A stretch of DNA of 64,000 nt from the NCBI RefSeq assembly GCF_018918125.1, contig NZ_JAHLQA010000007.1, positions 310,001 to 374,000 of the forward strand. Reading direction: 5' to 3'. Position numbers and translations under genes: made by a program. Below are positions 51,301 to 62,900 of this stretch, piece after piece (positions within the stretch are counted from its first letter, which is position 1; the number at the start of each line of letters is the position of its first letter). The notes beneath the pieces were generated by a model that was given only the letters and a program-made list of their open reading frames with translations, did no database searches and was not told the DNA's origin. The stretch comes from Blautia sp. MSJ-19. GTDB taxonomy: Bacteria > Bacillota > Clostridia > Lachnospirales > Lachnospiraceae.

Positions 51301-52227
51301 CTAGTCTATTTCATATTTCTGGTAGAGCCTCTTAAGAACTTCAGGATTTGTCATGGCCTGAAGAAATTCATCCACACGTCCATCCTGTTTCAGCTTTGCA
51401 TATAAAAGTTTTAGATGGTTTTCGCCTTCCATTATACCAGCTTCTCGTCCGGCTTCCATTCCGGCTTCATATTCTGCCTTCCGAAGTTTTCGTTCTTCCT
51501 CTTCCTTATCATATTCGAATATACTCGTCGCAATCACCTCCGACCTGTTCTTCCGAAGAAAATCTGCAAGGATATCGTTCTGAATACAGTAATTAACTGC
51601 TTTCTCTACAGCTGCATTCAATTCGAAATCTCGTGCATATGCCCTCACTTTTGCAACATATTGTGCATATTCTTTGAGAATCTGGCATTGTTCCAGCAGG
51701 TTGCTGTTGTGCCCTTCGTTGATATTCAGGGTAATGACTTTTAATTCAAGGTTTGCTTCTCCTGTCAGGTTTTCGTATGCATCTGACAGATAATTGGTCC
51801 AGCTGTCCGCTTTCTTTTCTGTGCCATTATAAAATACAAGAAAATTTGGTGCCGGGATTTTCTGAAGAGCTGAAGAATACAGGGATCTGTGATCTACAAG
51901 CTTCTGGTATTCTTCTGCTATATAAAATAAATCTCTTAATGGCATATTCGGTGTGTACGTGGATTGATGTTCATATAAAAACAATCCCGTATCCACAATA
52001 AATGCCAGGTCATTCTTCATTCCCATATAGACAGCATTTTCCAACGTTACGATTTCCAGTACATCTGGATCTTCATATGTACTCCCATTCACTGCATTGT
52101 AAAGCGACAATAGATTGTTGCGGTCAGTGAACAGCATTCGGAATACCGTATCTTTGTATTTTCTGTTGGCTGTCAGATTTTTGCCTGCATTTTTTACAGT
52201 AACTTTTCGATTCTTTCTTTTTGCCAT
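51301..52227 (-). CDS. Rpn-family PD-(D/E)XK nuclease-like protein, copy 1
   Basis: A 308-residue protein starting with a lysine-rich MAKRKNRKVTV, then KYKDTVFRMLF, the usual opening of Rpn-family proteins. The active-site region is NDLAFIVDTGLFLYEHQ, with an acidic residue, E and Q in order, and the C-terminus has a glycine-rich EAGREAGIMEGE segment. Rpn nucleases cut DNA and promote recombination; clusters of diverging copies have been linked to phage defence in other bacteria. It is nearly identical to the protein at 52669-53607. AGGAGG precedes the ATG. The gap 52228-52440 holds only the duplicated upstream sequence with a CAGGAG/CTCCTG hairpin. Confidence 0.78.
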   Translation of the reverse strand: MAKRKNRKVTVKNAGKNLTANRKYKDTVFRMLFTDRNNLLSLYNAVNGSTYEDPDVLEIVTLENAVYMGMKNDLAFIVDTGLFLYEHQSTYTPNMPLRDLFYIAEEYQKLVDHRSLYSSALQKIPAPNFLVFYNGTEKKADSWTNYLSDAYENLTGEANLELKVITLNINEGHNSNLLEQCQILKEYAQYVAKVRAYARDFELNAAVEKAVNYCIQNDILADFLRKNRSEVIATSIFEYDKEEEERKLRKAEYEAGMEAGREAGIMEGENHLKLLYAKLKQDGRVDEFLQAMTNPEVLKRLYQKYEID

Positions 52228-52440
52228 AGGCAGTACCTCCTGTTTGGGTGCAGGAGATTAGGAACGAAATGTGCTTTACCTCGCTTCAGACCTCCTGCTT
52301 TTATTGAAATTGGAATTTAAAAGCATGGATTTCTGAAATGATTTTAGAAAAAATAGATAGACGGCAAAATGCCCTGAACTTCTAAGAAATATGCTTTAGT
52401 TTCATAGTAACATGCTTTTTTCGGGGAGTCAATGAGCAAC

Positions 52441-52546
52441 GATATCTTCAATTCCCCTTGACATCTTTCATAAATATGAAATACAGCAAATAAGGAAAGA
52501 TATGGGGATGCTAAAGAAACAAATGGAATCTCTCCAAAAGAAATAG
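52441..52546 (+). pseudogene. Internally deleted 3' remnant of the 50233 gene
   Basis: Bases 52441-52478 match 50719-50757, and the following bases to the stop at 52546 match 51088-51159, so about 330 bp has been lost between them. It lies at the junction of the two duplicated units. Confidence 0.8.
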
Positions 52547-52571
52547 AGGAAAATATAACCATTGATTTGTA

Positions 52572-52602
52572 CAGGAAGCCGGGGAGTAGGCTTCCTGTTT
52601 TT
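52572..52602. terminator. Bidirectional terminator, duplication copy 2
   Basis: The same 9-bp stem as at 51185 (52572-52580 with 52589-52597) followed by TTTTT; the loop is one base shorter. Confidence 0.85.
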
Positions 52603-52668
52603 GAGAGTATTTCTTTTGAAATACTCCCTCGAAATGGTGATTCTTGGTTTGGAAGTGTCAGATTCATA

Positions 52669-53607
52669 CTAGTCTATTTCATATTCCTGGTAGAGCTTCT
52701 TAAGAACTTCAGAATCTGTCATGGCCTGAAGAAATTCATCCACACGCCCATCCTGTTTCAGCTTTGCATATAAAAGTTTTAGATGGCTTTCGCCTTCCTT
52801 TATACCGGCTTCTCGTCCGGCTTCCATTCCGGCTTCCATTCCGGCTTCATATTCTGCCTTCCGAAGTTTTCGTTCTTCCTCTTCCTTATCATATTCGAAT
52901 ATACTCGTCGCAATCACCTCCGACCTGTTCTTCCGAAGAAAATCTGTAAGGATATCGTTCTGAATACAGTAATTAACTGCTTTCTCCACAGCTGCATTCA
53001 ATTCGAAATCTCGTGCATATGCTCTCACTTTTGCAACATATTGAGCATATTCTTTGAGAATCTGGCATTGTTCCATCAGGTTGCTGTTGTGTCCTTCGTT
53101 GATATTCAGGGTAATGACTTTTAACTCAAGGTTTGCTTCTCCCGTCAGGTTTTCGTATGCATCTGACAGATAATTGGTCCAGCTGTCCGCTTTCTTTTCT
53201 GTACCATTATAAAATACAAGAAAATTTGGTGCCGGGATTTTCTGAAGAGCTGAAGAATACAGGGATCTGTGATCTACAAGTTTCTGGTATTCTTCTGCTA
53301 TATAAAATAAATCTCTTAACGGCATGTTCGGCGTGTACGTGGATTGATGTTCATATAAAAACAATCCCGTATCTACAATAAATGCCAGGTCATTCTTCAT
53401 TCCCATATAGATAGCATTTTCCAACGTTACGATTTCCAGTACATCTGGATCTTTATATGTACTCCCATTCACTGCATTATAAAGCGATAATAGATTGTTG
53501 CGGTCAGTGAACAGCATTCGGAATACCGTATCTTTGTATTTTCTGTTTGCTGTCAGATTTTTGCCTGCATTTTTTACAGTAACTTTTCGATTTTTTCTTT
53601 TTGCCAT
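52669..53607 (-). CDS. Rpn-family PD-(D/E)XK nuclease-like protein, copy 2
   Basis: A 312-residue near-copy of the protein at 51301-52227. Differences are about ten substitutions plus four extra residues from one more EAGM unit in the C-terminal glycine-rich segment. Active-site residues are unchanged, so both copies may be functional. The substitutions near the C-terminus (for example DSEVLKKLYQE against NPEVLKRLYQK) are the densest, as expected if this end specifies recognition. Confidence 0.78.
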   Translation of the reverse strand: MAKRKNRKVTVKNAGKNLTANRKYKDTVFRMLFTDRNNLLSLYNAVNGSTYKDPDVLEIVTLENAIYMGMKNDLAFIVDTGLFLYEHQSTYTPNMPLRDLFYIAEEYQKLVDHRSLYSSALQKIPAPNFLVFYNGTEKKADSWTNYLSDAYENLTGEANLELKVITLNINEGHNSNLMEQCQILKEYAQYVAKVRAYARDFELNAAVEKAVNYCIQNDILTDFLRKNRSEVIATSIFEYDKEEEERKLRKAEYEAGMEAGMEAGREAGIKEGESHLKLLYAKLKQDGRVDEFLQAMTDSEVLKKLYQEYEID

Positions 53608-53820
53608 AGGCAGTACCTCCTGTTTGGGTGCAGGAGATCAAGAACGAAATGTCCTTTGTCTCGCTTCAGACCTCCTGCTTTTATTGAAATTGGAATTTAA
53701 AAGCATGGATTTCTGAAATGATTTTAGAAAAAATAGATAGACGGCAAAATGCCCTGAACTTTTAAGAAATATGCTTTGACTTCATAGTAACACGATTTTT
53801 TTTGGGAGTCAATGAGCAAC

Positions 53821-53869
53821 GATATCTTCATTCCCTCTGACAAATGGAATTGCTAAAAAGAAATAAAGG
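53821..53869 (+). pseudogene. Second 3' scrap of the 50233 gene at the end of the duplication
   Basis: A short match to the first and last parts of the 52441-52546 remnant, further reduced. The rest of 53608-54022 is the duplicated upstream region followed by AT-rich sequence before the next fibre gene; no other gene is seen. Confidence 0.6.
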
Positions 53870-54022
53870 GACGCTAAAAAAGTCGCCGAACACTTCCGTC
53901 ATGGCAATTTTTTATTGAAAAGAAAAGCTTCCTATGATACCATAAAACAGAGTATAGGTATATAATAAGATGTTAATATAGAGTAATTATGTAGAATAAA
54001 GTAACTACGGAGGTGTGTTCTG

Positions 54023-55117
54023 ATGGCGGATGAACACAAAACAGATCAGAATCCGGAAGAACTCGAAAATCTGTCGCCGGAAGAGCTGCAGGAGCGCATA
54101 CAGGAAGAAAAAAAGAATGCAAAGCGCAGCCTCAGATTTGCGTTTACAGCACTGCTTGCAATTATCGCAGTCTGTATTGCCTGGTTTGTGGCGAATAATC
54201 GCGTGAGTATGACGGGGACACAGATATCGGCGGATAATGACAGACCATTTGAGCTGGCGAGTGTTGGCGAGAGACTGACAGACGAAGAAGAATATCTGAA
54301 GGATGCTGATGGTAATGACATTCTTTCAGCAGGAACTGAAGAAAAATATTCTAAATATATTGATATAAATACTGGCGAGGAAGTATCGGGAGAAAAGATT
54401 TATCATACCGGCAGTAGCGGTCTTGCATGGTATATGAACAGTGAAGAAAGCCTGATTCCAGGAGCCGGAGATGAACTTGAATTTTATCTGATTCCAAAGA
54501 AAAGCGGGCTTACAAAAGTAGAAATTTCAGTGGATCTGGATGGTTATACATTTGAAACTACCAAAAAAATCTCAAAAAATACAGATTCAAAAATTGCTGA
54601 TTTGCTGAATGGACATATTCTGTTCTTTCGGTATCTGGATGCAACATATGGATACCATGGCTGGCTGGGAGCTGATCGCAAAATAACACTGAATGCACCA
54701 AAGCAGACTGTGGATGGAAAGACTGTAACAGAGTTTCAAAAAGATGTTCCATACAGGGTAACTTTACGCTGGAAATGGCCGAAGTACCTGCGTAATTATA
54801 TTTATACAGACAGAAGTTACGGAGATTTATTTACAGCGGCGATGAAGACAGATACTGATAAAAAAGAAGAATATGATAAGCTTATCGAATTCGTAGTGGA
54901 TCAGTTGAATACTGATATAACTACTAAGGATGAGGATAAAAAAAATAAGCTTTTTTATGATTCTCAGTCAGCAACCAATAGTGCGCCAAATCCCAAGATA
55001 AGCGCCGCCGATATATCAACGACGTTACTGGATACTTACAGTAGTTATTATAATCAGGCAGATGAGTACATCGGAACAAATATACAGTATGTTTACATAC
55101 AGATTAATGTTGATTAA
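54023..55117 (+). CDS. SipW-type exported fibre-like protein 5
   Basis: A 364-residue protein with an acidic/charged cytoplasmic head (1-36), a membrane segment (38-56) and the export motif AVCIAWFVAN. The ectodomain is tyrosine- and aspartate-rich, with LTDEEEYLKDADGND early and several KDVPYRVTLRWKWP-like strands. It lacks the WxEGxDxxC signature. It starts the second fibre module, directly after the Rpn duplication, and is followed by two related small proteins and a giant adhesin in an apparent operon. GGAGG precedes the ATG. Role inferred from context. Confidence 0.68.
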   Translation: MADEHKTDQNPEELENLSPEELQERIQEEKKNAKRSLRFAFTALLAIIAVCIAWFVANNRVSMTGTQISADNDRPFELASVGERLTDEEEYLKDADGNDILSAGTEEKYSKYIDINTGEEVSGEKIYHTGSSGLAWYMNSEESLIPGAGDELEFYLIPKKSGLTKVEISVDLDGYTFETTKKISKNTDSKIADLLNGHILFFRYLDATYGYHGWLGADRKITLNAPKQTVDGKTVTEFQKDVPYRVTLRWKWPKYLRNYIYTDRSYGDLFTAAMKTDTDKKEEYDKLIEFVVDQLNTDITTKDEDKKNKLFYDSQSATNSAPNPKISAADISTTLLDTYSSYYNQADEYIGTNIQYVYIQINVD

Positions 55118-55147
55118 TGAAAAATGTAAATGACAGGGAACAGATAA

Positions 55148-55897
55148 ATGAACGAAGAAAAAAAAGAAACAAAGCAACCTGACAAAAAAATATCCAACAA
55201 GAAAAAGCTATGTTATTCCATAGCAGCACTTTTGGTTGTTGTGGCTTTGATTGCAGGACTTTCTTATGCATGGTTTTATAACCAGACGGATATGGCAACA
55301 CTGATGGCAATCAAACCGCCATCTACCATATCCATTCGTGGACCAGGTGGTTCTGAGATGACGTCACTGGATCTGAATTATTCAGATGGCGACAAAGATG
55401 CTGATAATAAAGTGACTGTCCGAAGAGTGATCTGTGTGCAGAGTGAAGAGAGTGTGACAGGTTATAAACTGGAAATTGTCCATACGACAAATCTTAAAGG
55501 TCTGACATTTAGTCTGTATCCAGTTTCGGAAGCTGGAAATGCTACAGTGACAGACAGTGATGAAAAAGGTACTTCTTATACATATAAGTATAATTCTAGT
55601 GAGGAAAGTAAGCTTTCTGGAAACTATCTTAATCTACAGAAGAGTAGCGATTCCGGTTATAAGTATGCAAATGGTGATAAGCATCAAAAAAACTATGGCG
55701 ATTATACCAACGTCCAGGCACATGCAGAGCCATTGTACTGGCTGGCAAAAGATACTCTTAAGCCAAATGGAGATACTGCAAATCAGGTAACAATCGATGA
55801 TACAACCTACAATCGTACTTATTACGTTTGTGAAGTATCCTGGACAGAAATAACTAAAGAAACAGATATTTTCTATATTCTGGTCAAAACTGCATAA
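55148..55897 (+). CDS. SipW-type exported fibre-like protein 6
   Basis: A 249-residue protein with a lysine-rich head, membrane segment (21-41) and motif GLSYAWFYNQ. The ectodomain is serine- and tyrosine-rich and contains a single cysteine pair far apart (VICVQSEES, YYVCEVSW). It lies 30 bp after the previous gene and 27 bp before the next. Probably a minor subunit or tip adaptor of the second fibre module. Confidence 0.68.
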   Translation: MNEEKKETKQPDKKISNKKKLCYSIAALLVVVALIAGLSYAWFYNQTDMATLMAIKPPSTISIRGPGGSEMTSLDLNYSDGDKDADNKVTVRRVICVQSEESVTGYKLEIVHTTNLKGLTFSLYPVSEAGNATVTDSDEKGTSYTYKYNSSEESKLSGNYLNLQKSSDSGYKYANGDKHQKNYGDYTNVQAHAEPLYWLAKDTLKPNGDTANQVTIDDTTYNRTYYVCEVSWTEITKETDIFYILVKTA

Positions 55898-55924
55898 GAC
55901 TGCAGCAGAATAAGGAGTCAGAAA

Positions 55925-56896
55925 ATGAAATTTACAAACAGACCAAAATGGAAAAGAATAGCACTGGCAGTAATATGTCTGATTGGTTTGCTGGTAATAG
56001 CAGGAGGAAGCTTCGCAGCGTATACCAGTCAGGATTTTCAGCGTGGTGTTGCGCGAAACAGAGATAATGAGGCAGTACGTTTTACATCAAATTATCTCCA
56101 GAGTTTTGCGTACAGTGAAAACCCGGATCCAAAATCATATGCAGGAAGAACTGTACTGTTCAGTGATACAGAAAAAGACAAAAATTTAAGTATTGATATT
56201 TGGGTATATAACTATGCAGGCAGTACAACGCTGGTAAACCAGAAAGATATTACTTACAATATGTCAATTTCCTTTGGCGAGGGAAACGGAACAGGCTATA
56301 GTGTTACCACGGATACTGGAAAAACAGTTGAGCAAAATGGAACGACTTATACGATCAGTGGCGTAACACTTCCTGGAATTACACCAACAGCTCACAAATA
56401 TACCGTGACATTCCCAGGCAGTGATTTAGATAAACTTAAAATCACGGCAACGGCTATTCCACAGAAGGTATCTGTAACCAATAATCAGATGCTTGCGGCA
56501 GTTATCGCACCATGTACCGGATCATCGACGCAGACATTCTCTTTTGAGGGTAAATTTACGGATACATCAGTGGCACCGAACTTATATGATGGATTCAACT
56601 ATGAGGTTTCCATTTCGAGTGGCAAAGCAAATGCCACTCTTACATGGGATGCAAGTGCAGTGGAAATAGATAAATTCTTCCTTCAGAATCTTGGAAAAAA
56701 CGAGACAGAGATAGCGACTATTCTGAAAGATGGGACGTTAACGTTCGTGATGAATCAGCCGGAAGGAACAGGAGATTATCTGATTCCATTTTATATTAAG
56801 GATAGAAATAAGATTCCTGCCAGCTGGGATGATACAGAAGGCGAAAATGGAATGAAAAAGATAATTTCTTTTAATGCAACAGAAATAACGCAGTAA
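55925..56896 (+). CDS. Exported beta-rich surface protein 7
   Basis: A 323-residue protein with a short basic head, membrane segment (12-32) and a divergent export site GGSFAAYTSQ. The rest is beta-rich with many threonine/serine strands and an early DFQRGVARNRDNEAVRFTS, which resembles the start of mature camelysin/TasA-like proteins. It precedes the giant adhesin by 80 bp and may present it on the fibre. Confidence in the exact role is low. Confidence 0.62.
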   Translation: MKFTNRPKWKRIALAVICLIGLLVIAGGSFAAYTSQDFQRGVARNRDNEAVRFTSNYLQSFAYSENPDPKSYAGRTVLFSDTEKDKNLSIDIWVYNYAGSTTLVNQKDITYNMSISFGEGNGTGYSVTTDTGKTVEQNGTTYTISGVTLPGITPTAHKYTVTFPGSDLDKLKITATAIPQKVSVTNNQMLAAVIAPCTGSSTQTFSFEGKFTDTSVAPNLYDGFNYEVSISSGKANATLTWDASAVEIDKFFLQNLGKNETEIATILKDGTLTFVMNQPEGTGDYLIPFYIKDRNKIPASWDDTEGENGMKKIISFNATEITQ

Positions 56897-56923
56897 CACA
56901 AAATCAGACTTTATGACAGATTA

Positions 56924-56944
56924 CCTGATATTATGAATATCAGG
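56924..56944 (+). promoter_or_regulatory. Intercistronic hairpin before the adhesin gene
   Basis: A perfect 9-bp stem (56924-56932 with 56936-56944) with a 3-nt loop and no T-tract, 33 bp before the adhesin start. Confidence 0.5.
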
Positions 56945-56976
56945 CAGCAGATCTTAATTCTGGAGGAGTGACATTC

Positions 56977-59900
56977 GTGAAAAAATATAAACAGGTCATG
57001 GCAGCACTTCTGGCAATGAATTTAACGGTATATGTAATGCCGACAGGTGTAGTAAAGATCAGTGCCAGTGTTGAAAGCCAGAGTAATGAAGATACAACAG
57101 AAAAAACACAGACAGAGCCCACCACGGAATCTGTTGGTGAATCGGATACGGCAGAGAATATTAGTGTAACTGCGGCAGATTCTGCAGGTGCAGAGGCTGA
57201 TGCTGTCTCAGATGCAGACGATTCTTCTGAGACAGAGCCTACAGAAACTCCGGCATCGGACAGTGCAGATACAGATGTAGAAATTACAGATGAAGATACG
57301 GAGGACAGTGAAGATATCCCAGATATAGAAATTTCTGATGAGGCAGATGCAGATGCGTTAGAAGGTCAGGGAGAGAATGAGCTGTTTTCGGATGGTGTAC
57401 AGGAAGAGGAAAATGTAACAACAGATGTACAGGCAGATGAATCAGACGCTCCAATTAAAGCTGATGGTACAGTTGAACTTGAGCAGCTTTTAAATTATGA
57501 TTCAACTACCAAAACAATGAAAATAACGGCTAGTCAGGATTTGATTTTGCTGTCGCACTGTGACCCGAAAAAAATTCAGAAGATTAATATATATTTTTAT
57601 AATTCAGGTGATATTAATGTTTCAGAAAGTAACACGAATAAGATAACCAGTGGAAAGAATATTTCTGAGTGGTTTAAAAGTACGTCAACAGCTTCAGTAA
57701 ATGAAGCAGAAAATACTGAGCCGGATATGGAAATATCTGAACAGAATGAAGAAGAGGAAAGTTCTGTTATAGAGGATAATTCAGAAAGCGGGGAAGAAAC
57801 TGCTGCAGCAGACAATTCACAGGATATTGCAGTACAAAGCACGATAACAGCACCTCAGGATTATACATATCAGGGAATTGGAAATGCGGATTTTCCGTTT
57901 CAGGGATATATATATGGAGAGACCAAAAGTGTAACAGTGGACCAGACATTTTTTGGGGGATTGTCTTCAAGTGTAACATATCCGGATAACTGGAAATTAT
58001 CTGTTATATGGCGAGGTAATGGAACTATACCAATGGCAGCTGATGTATATCAGTTTGATGCTGCATCTGAGGAGGGGTTTTCACTTCCAATTACGATATC
58101 AGGTGATTCGTCAGGAACGATGGGAAGCCTGATTGGAACTGTCAGAGAAACAACAGAGGATGCTGGGCATATATTAAATATTGGAGATACAGTTACTTAT
58201 TATGATAAAGATACAAAGGTAGCTAGAAAAGTAGGGGTAACTCCTAAAGCGGGAGATGCAGGTTTTATATGTAATACATTAAGTGGTGGAACAATTCGTA
58301 TTCAAAGTGGTTACCAGTATCCAACAGGTACAAGTGAAAATAAAGTAAAAATACAATCAGCGGATGGAAATGCCGGTGGTTTAGTTGGCGTACTGGGAAA
58401 TAAGGCCTGCCTTAGAATAGAAACAGATCTGACACTTGCATTTGATGATGTGAAGTCTTCGTCTACTTCGACTGATAAAAAAGGAAATGTTGGCGGCTTA
58501 GTCGGAATGTTGGGGGAAAATGCCAAAATCCAGGTGCAAAGCAAGATTACATTTAATTCTTTAACTATTTCAGGAACAGCAAATGCCGGTGGATTGGTTG
58601 GATTGATGCAGAAAAGTGCAACGATTTCAACCGAAGGAGCAGTAGAACTGACTTCACCAGATATAAATGGAGCTGTTTCAGCAGGTGGTGTAGCCGGTAC
58701 AGCAGAAAATGCAAACATCACAGGTGTAAAAGACTCATTAGAGATAACGACACCAATAGCAAAAGGAACTACAGCAGATTCAAATGCTGGTGGATTTATT
58801 GGACATTGTATACTTACTGCTTCAAATCAAGAAGAAAGTACATATGTTTTGCCTGAGTGTCTTAACCTTACCTCTCCGACTGCATCAGCAAGTGGAAATT
58901 ATGGCGATACTGGTGGAGACAATATTGAGAATAAAGATGTTGCTAATACAGGAGGATATTTTGGATATTTAGAGCTTTCTGGAAAATGGAACTGTACATT
59001 CGGAAATACAGATGCTGCTAAAGTTGAGTTTACGGCAACACATGGTGATAGTGGCAATCGTGATAGATCTTATGGTGCAATTGCAGGAAAAGTAACCAGT
59101 AGTACTATAGAAAGCACGATAAAAGTGCAAAATATGGATATTACATCTATATACAAGAATAAAACGGTCTACCATGGCGGCCTGATAGGAGAACTGGGAA
59201 CAAAGGGAAAGTCAGAAAAATCTGTATATATGAAAACCAGTAATGTTGGGGTTACAGTAACAAATCCGTATGCAGATGGCACTGAGCGTGGCTTCGGAGG
59301 GCTTGTGGGCTGTCTTGGTCAGGGAAGTATTCTTAGAGTAGAGGGGAATACTACAATCAGCACAAACGGAAGTGATCCAAAAATTTGGGAAGGTGGCGGA
59401 ATCGTAGGTCATGCTGATAAAAGAAGTGTACTGGAACTTTCTGGAAATACAGACCTTTCAGGCGTAAAGTATGTTGGAAGCAGAAAAGAAGTCGGCTGGC
59501 TGGTTGGATATCAGGATTGTGCTCTGATTTATGCAAGGGGAGACGGGAATAGAAAAGGCTGGACTTATAAACGTGGATATGCAAAAAACCAGTTTGATGT
59601 AAGAAAATATGTTGCAAATGATATTGCCAATTATGGACAGATTATTCGACTTCAGGCAGATGGCAGTGAATCTAGGCTGAGTAGCAGTCTTATTACAATT
59701 AATGATACAAATCATGCCGTGACTCTTGGAAGTCTGTCTTTGTCGGAAAGCGAGGGCATTACTCTTGGTTCTGCAGATGATTTTGCATTACTTTCGATTG
59801 CGTGGAATTCTCGTGGATATTTTAGTCCGGATTCCAATATTGGGCCGAACGAATGGGGAAATCTCAAAGGGAAAACTATAAAAATGTCCCAGTCTATAGA

Positions 59901-62900
59901 TCTTACTGGTAGCGGTATCACTGGATTAAGCCGTGATAACAATAATGATAGCAATGATATTTATAAAGGCATATTTGATGGACAGGGAAATACGCTAACA
60001 CTGGACATAGGAGAAATTTTCGGATCCAGAGACGATGGAAAGAACACGGATGGTTGTGGAACGGTGTATGCAATTGATAATTATCATGCGGCACTTGGTA
60101 TATTTGCCAAAACTCAGGGGGCAACGATAACAAATGTTGTACTTGACGGTAATATTAATTTAAGTAATAAAGGAAGTAATCCGATTGTAGCAGGAGGTAT
60201 TGCGGGATATACATTAGGAAAAACGACAATAAATAAAGTAACTGCAAAAGAAACAATTACAGCAGACTGTTCTGGTGCAACAGGAACAGACAAAGTAACT
60301 CAGAATCTGTCTGTTGGTGGATTTTATGGTGAAGGAAGCGGAGGAGATGTTACATTACAAAATGATACAAAAGCTTCTGCGAATATCAGTCTCGTTAATA
60401 CAGGAGATAAAGGCTCCTATGCGTATGCAGGAGAGATTTTGGGACAAATTACATCGGACGGTTTCACATTGGCGGTTAATGGGCTTACGGTAGGAGGCAG
60501 TACTGAATCGGAAAACGCCTTGATCAGTACAGATGCAACAGATTATGCTTATGTGGGCGGTCTGATAGGCATCATAAAGCCAATAACGAAAGATGGAACA
60601 GTAACAAATACAATAGAAGAAAATCGTTGGATAGAGATTCGTAATTTGACATTTAACAATTTTGCAATTACGGCAAATGAGGTTACGGAAGCATGCGGTG
60701 GCTTATTTGGCAGTATCTGGGCAAATGTTGGTGTCTACTTTATGGGAGAAAAAGATGCGGATGAAGGAGCGTACGCAGGGAAAACCAAAATGACTGTAAA
60801 AAATTCTTCTATCAGTGCACAGAAGGCATCTGGTGTTGGTGGTCTTGCTTACCGGTCAAGTGGAATCTGGGAAATTCGCGATAAAGGAATTGATATTCAA
60901 AGTATAGATATTAAAGCAAAAGGCGATGTTGGTCTACTGATCTGCAGAGGAGAAAAGGGGGAAGAAGGAGAAGATAAAACAGCAGAAAATGTCTTTGACC
61001 TTGGTGCTGTGTATGTGAGACTGACAGAGAACTGGGCAGATGTTTATAATCTGGCAACAGATAATAAGATTTCAGTTGAGAATATTGGTATATTTGATGA
61101 ATTTGTTGCACATACAGCTGCTAATAGTGCGGAGATTACTTACAATGGAGACAATGGAGTGATATCACTGGCAACAGCAGAATCTGGGAATGAGCGCGCA
61201 GGAGTAGAGGAAGATACCCCGGATAATTGCACAACATACCAGAATCGTACGGCTTATGGCCAGACACACAACACAAATGCATGCAGTCGATATTATTATG
61301 ACCTCGATCAGTGTTGGAACTACCTGAATAGTAATCGCGAGAAGGGAACGGATAATATAATTGACGATCCGCGAGAATTAATGCTGTGGAGTGTATATCG
61401 ATATGCGAGCGATAATATTAAACATTTCTTTATAGATGCTAAGAATGCCAACGGCAATGTTGTTTCAGGTGTTTTTTCAGATCTTAAAGATTGTAATACT
61501 ATTGGTGCAAATTCAGGCACTGCTATTTTTAATATGAAAAAATACAGTTACTATCCAATTGACATCAGCAATGATGTTACTGTGAAAAATGCGGAGATTA
61601 CATTTTATAATGAACAGATAGAAACAGCTGAAAGTAATAATAAATCCACACAGGCTAAAAATCAAATAACCCAGCATTATACTATGCATTGTGGGTTATT
61701 CCTAAATCAGTTACAAGTAAAAAGAAATACAACTGTAACTGTAGATACTGTTACTTTTAAGGGAAGTATTGGAAAAATAAGCAGTAATGGTAATTCAGGA
61801 GTGTTATTTGCCGGAAATGTTTCTGGAACAGCAGATACACAGTTATACATTGCAACGGTAATATTGAAAGAAATTACATTTGCTGGATTAAAAGTTAATG
61901 AATGTGAGACAGGATATGCACCGCTTTTAATTAATAGTATTGGAAGCTATGCAACATTAGATGTAAATGGAATTAAAACACAGGATTATACGGAACAAAC
62001 GGCTGTGGCATCCAGCTTGATTGGAAATGTAGGTTCAAATGATGGAAAGCAGATCAATCTTTCATTTTTAAATATTACGTTGCCGGATATGCCAGCGGGT
62101 GGAAATGATGGGATTTTTTCGCATGCTACTTTGCTGGAATCATTTAAACATGATGGTACATCTTCTGTAGCAACCTATAACTTTTATATGGATGATGAAT
62201 GGAAGAATGGATCATATACGCATGGTGTAACTTATGGACGGGAAATTACTGAATCAGTCGAGTATAGAGAAAATGGCGAATCGAAACAGCTGTGGTATTA
62301 CGATGAGGAAAATTATGGAAGTAATACTAACCGAGTACACACAGATGCAGATGATCTGACAGGTTTTTCCTCAGTATCATATCTTCCTTATGTATGTGAG
62401 GGATTTAATGAATCTAACAGAACTCACGAGATTAAAGTAAATCAACGTGTAATTGATATTACGCATGGCTGTGGCACGTACAGTCATCCATATAAAATTA
62501 CTTCTGAGAGAGAAATGAACATTCTTTCTGAGTATATGGCAACAGGTACAGCGAGAACTGACTGGCGAGTTACAATCACCAATTCACAGTCTTCCTACCA
62601 TGTGAGTGGTGATACAGATAAATATAGTTATTCAGGAGATAAAACATATCAGTTTGATGGTACGGAATGGATACAGGTAACGAAGAAAACAGTAAGTGGC
62701 AAAGAAGTTTGGGAAAGCGTAAAAAATTCAAGTGGTGATAAAATTACATTGAGCAGAGAGTTTATGCTGCAATATCTTCTGAATGCTTATTATGATTTAC
62801 AGGGAAGTGGTACAGAAAAACAACTGAAGTTAGATAATTTTGGCGGCTTTGGTATTTCCACCCGTCCATTCCGTGGTGTGCTCACCAGCAGCAATGGAAC

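Larger units (their letters stand above)
51088..53869. repeat. Tandem segmental duplication of a convergent Rpn gene pair
   Basis: About 1.4 kb beginning in the 3' end of the 50233 gene and running through the minus-strand gene and its upstream region (51088 to about 52478) is repeated almost unchanged from 52479 to about 53840. Terminators, hairpins and flanks are duplicated too. The plus-strand partner survives only as 3' scraps in the later copies. Confidence 0.9.
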
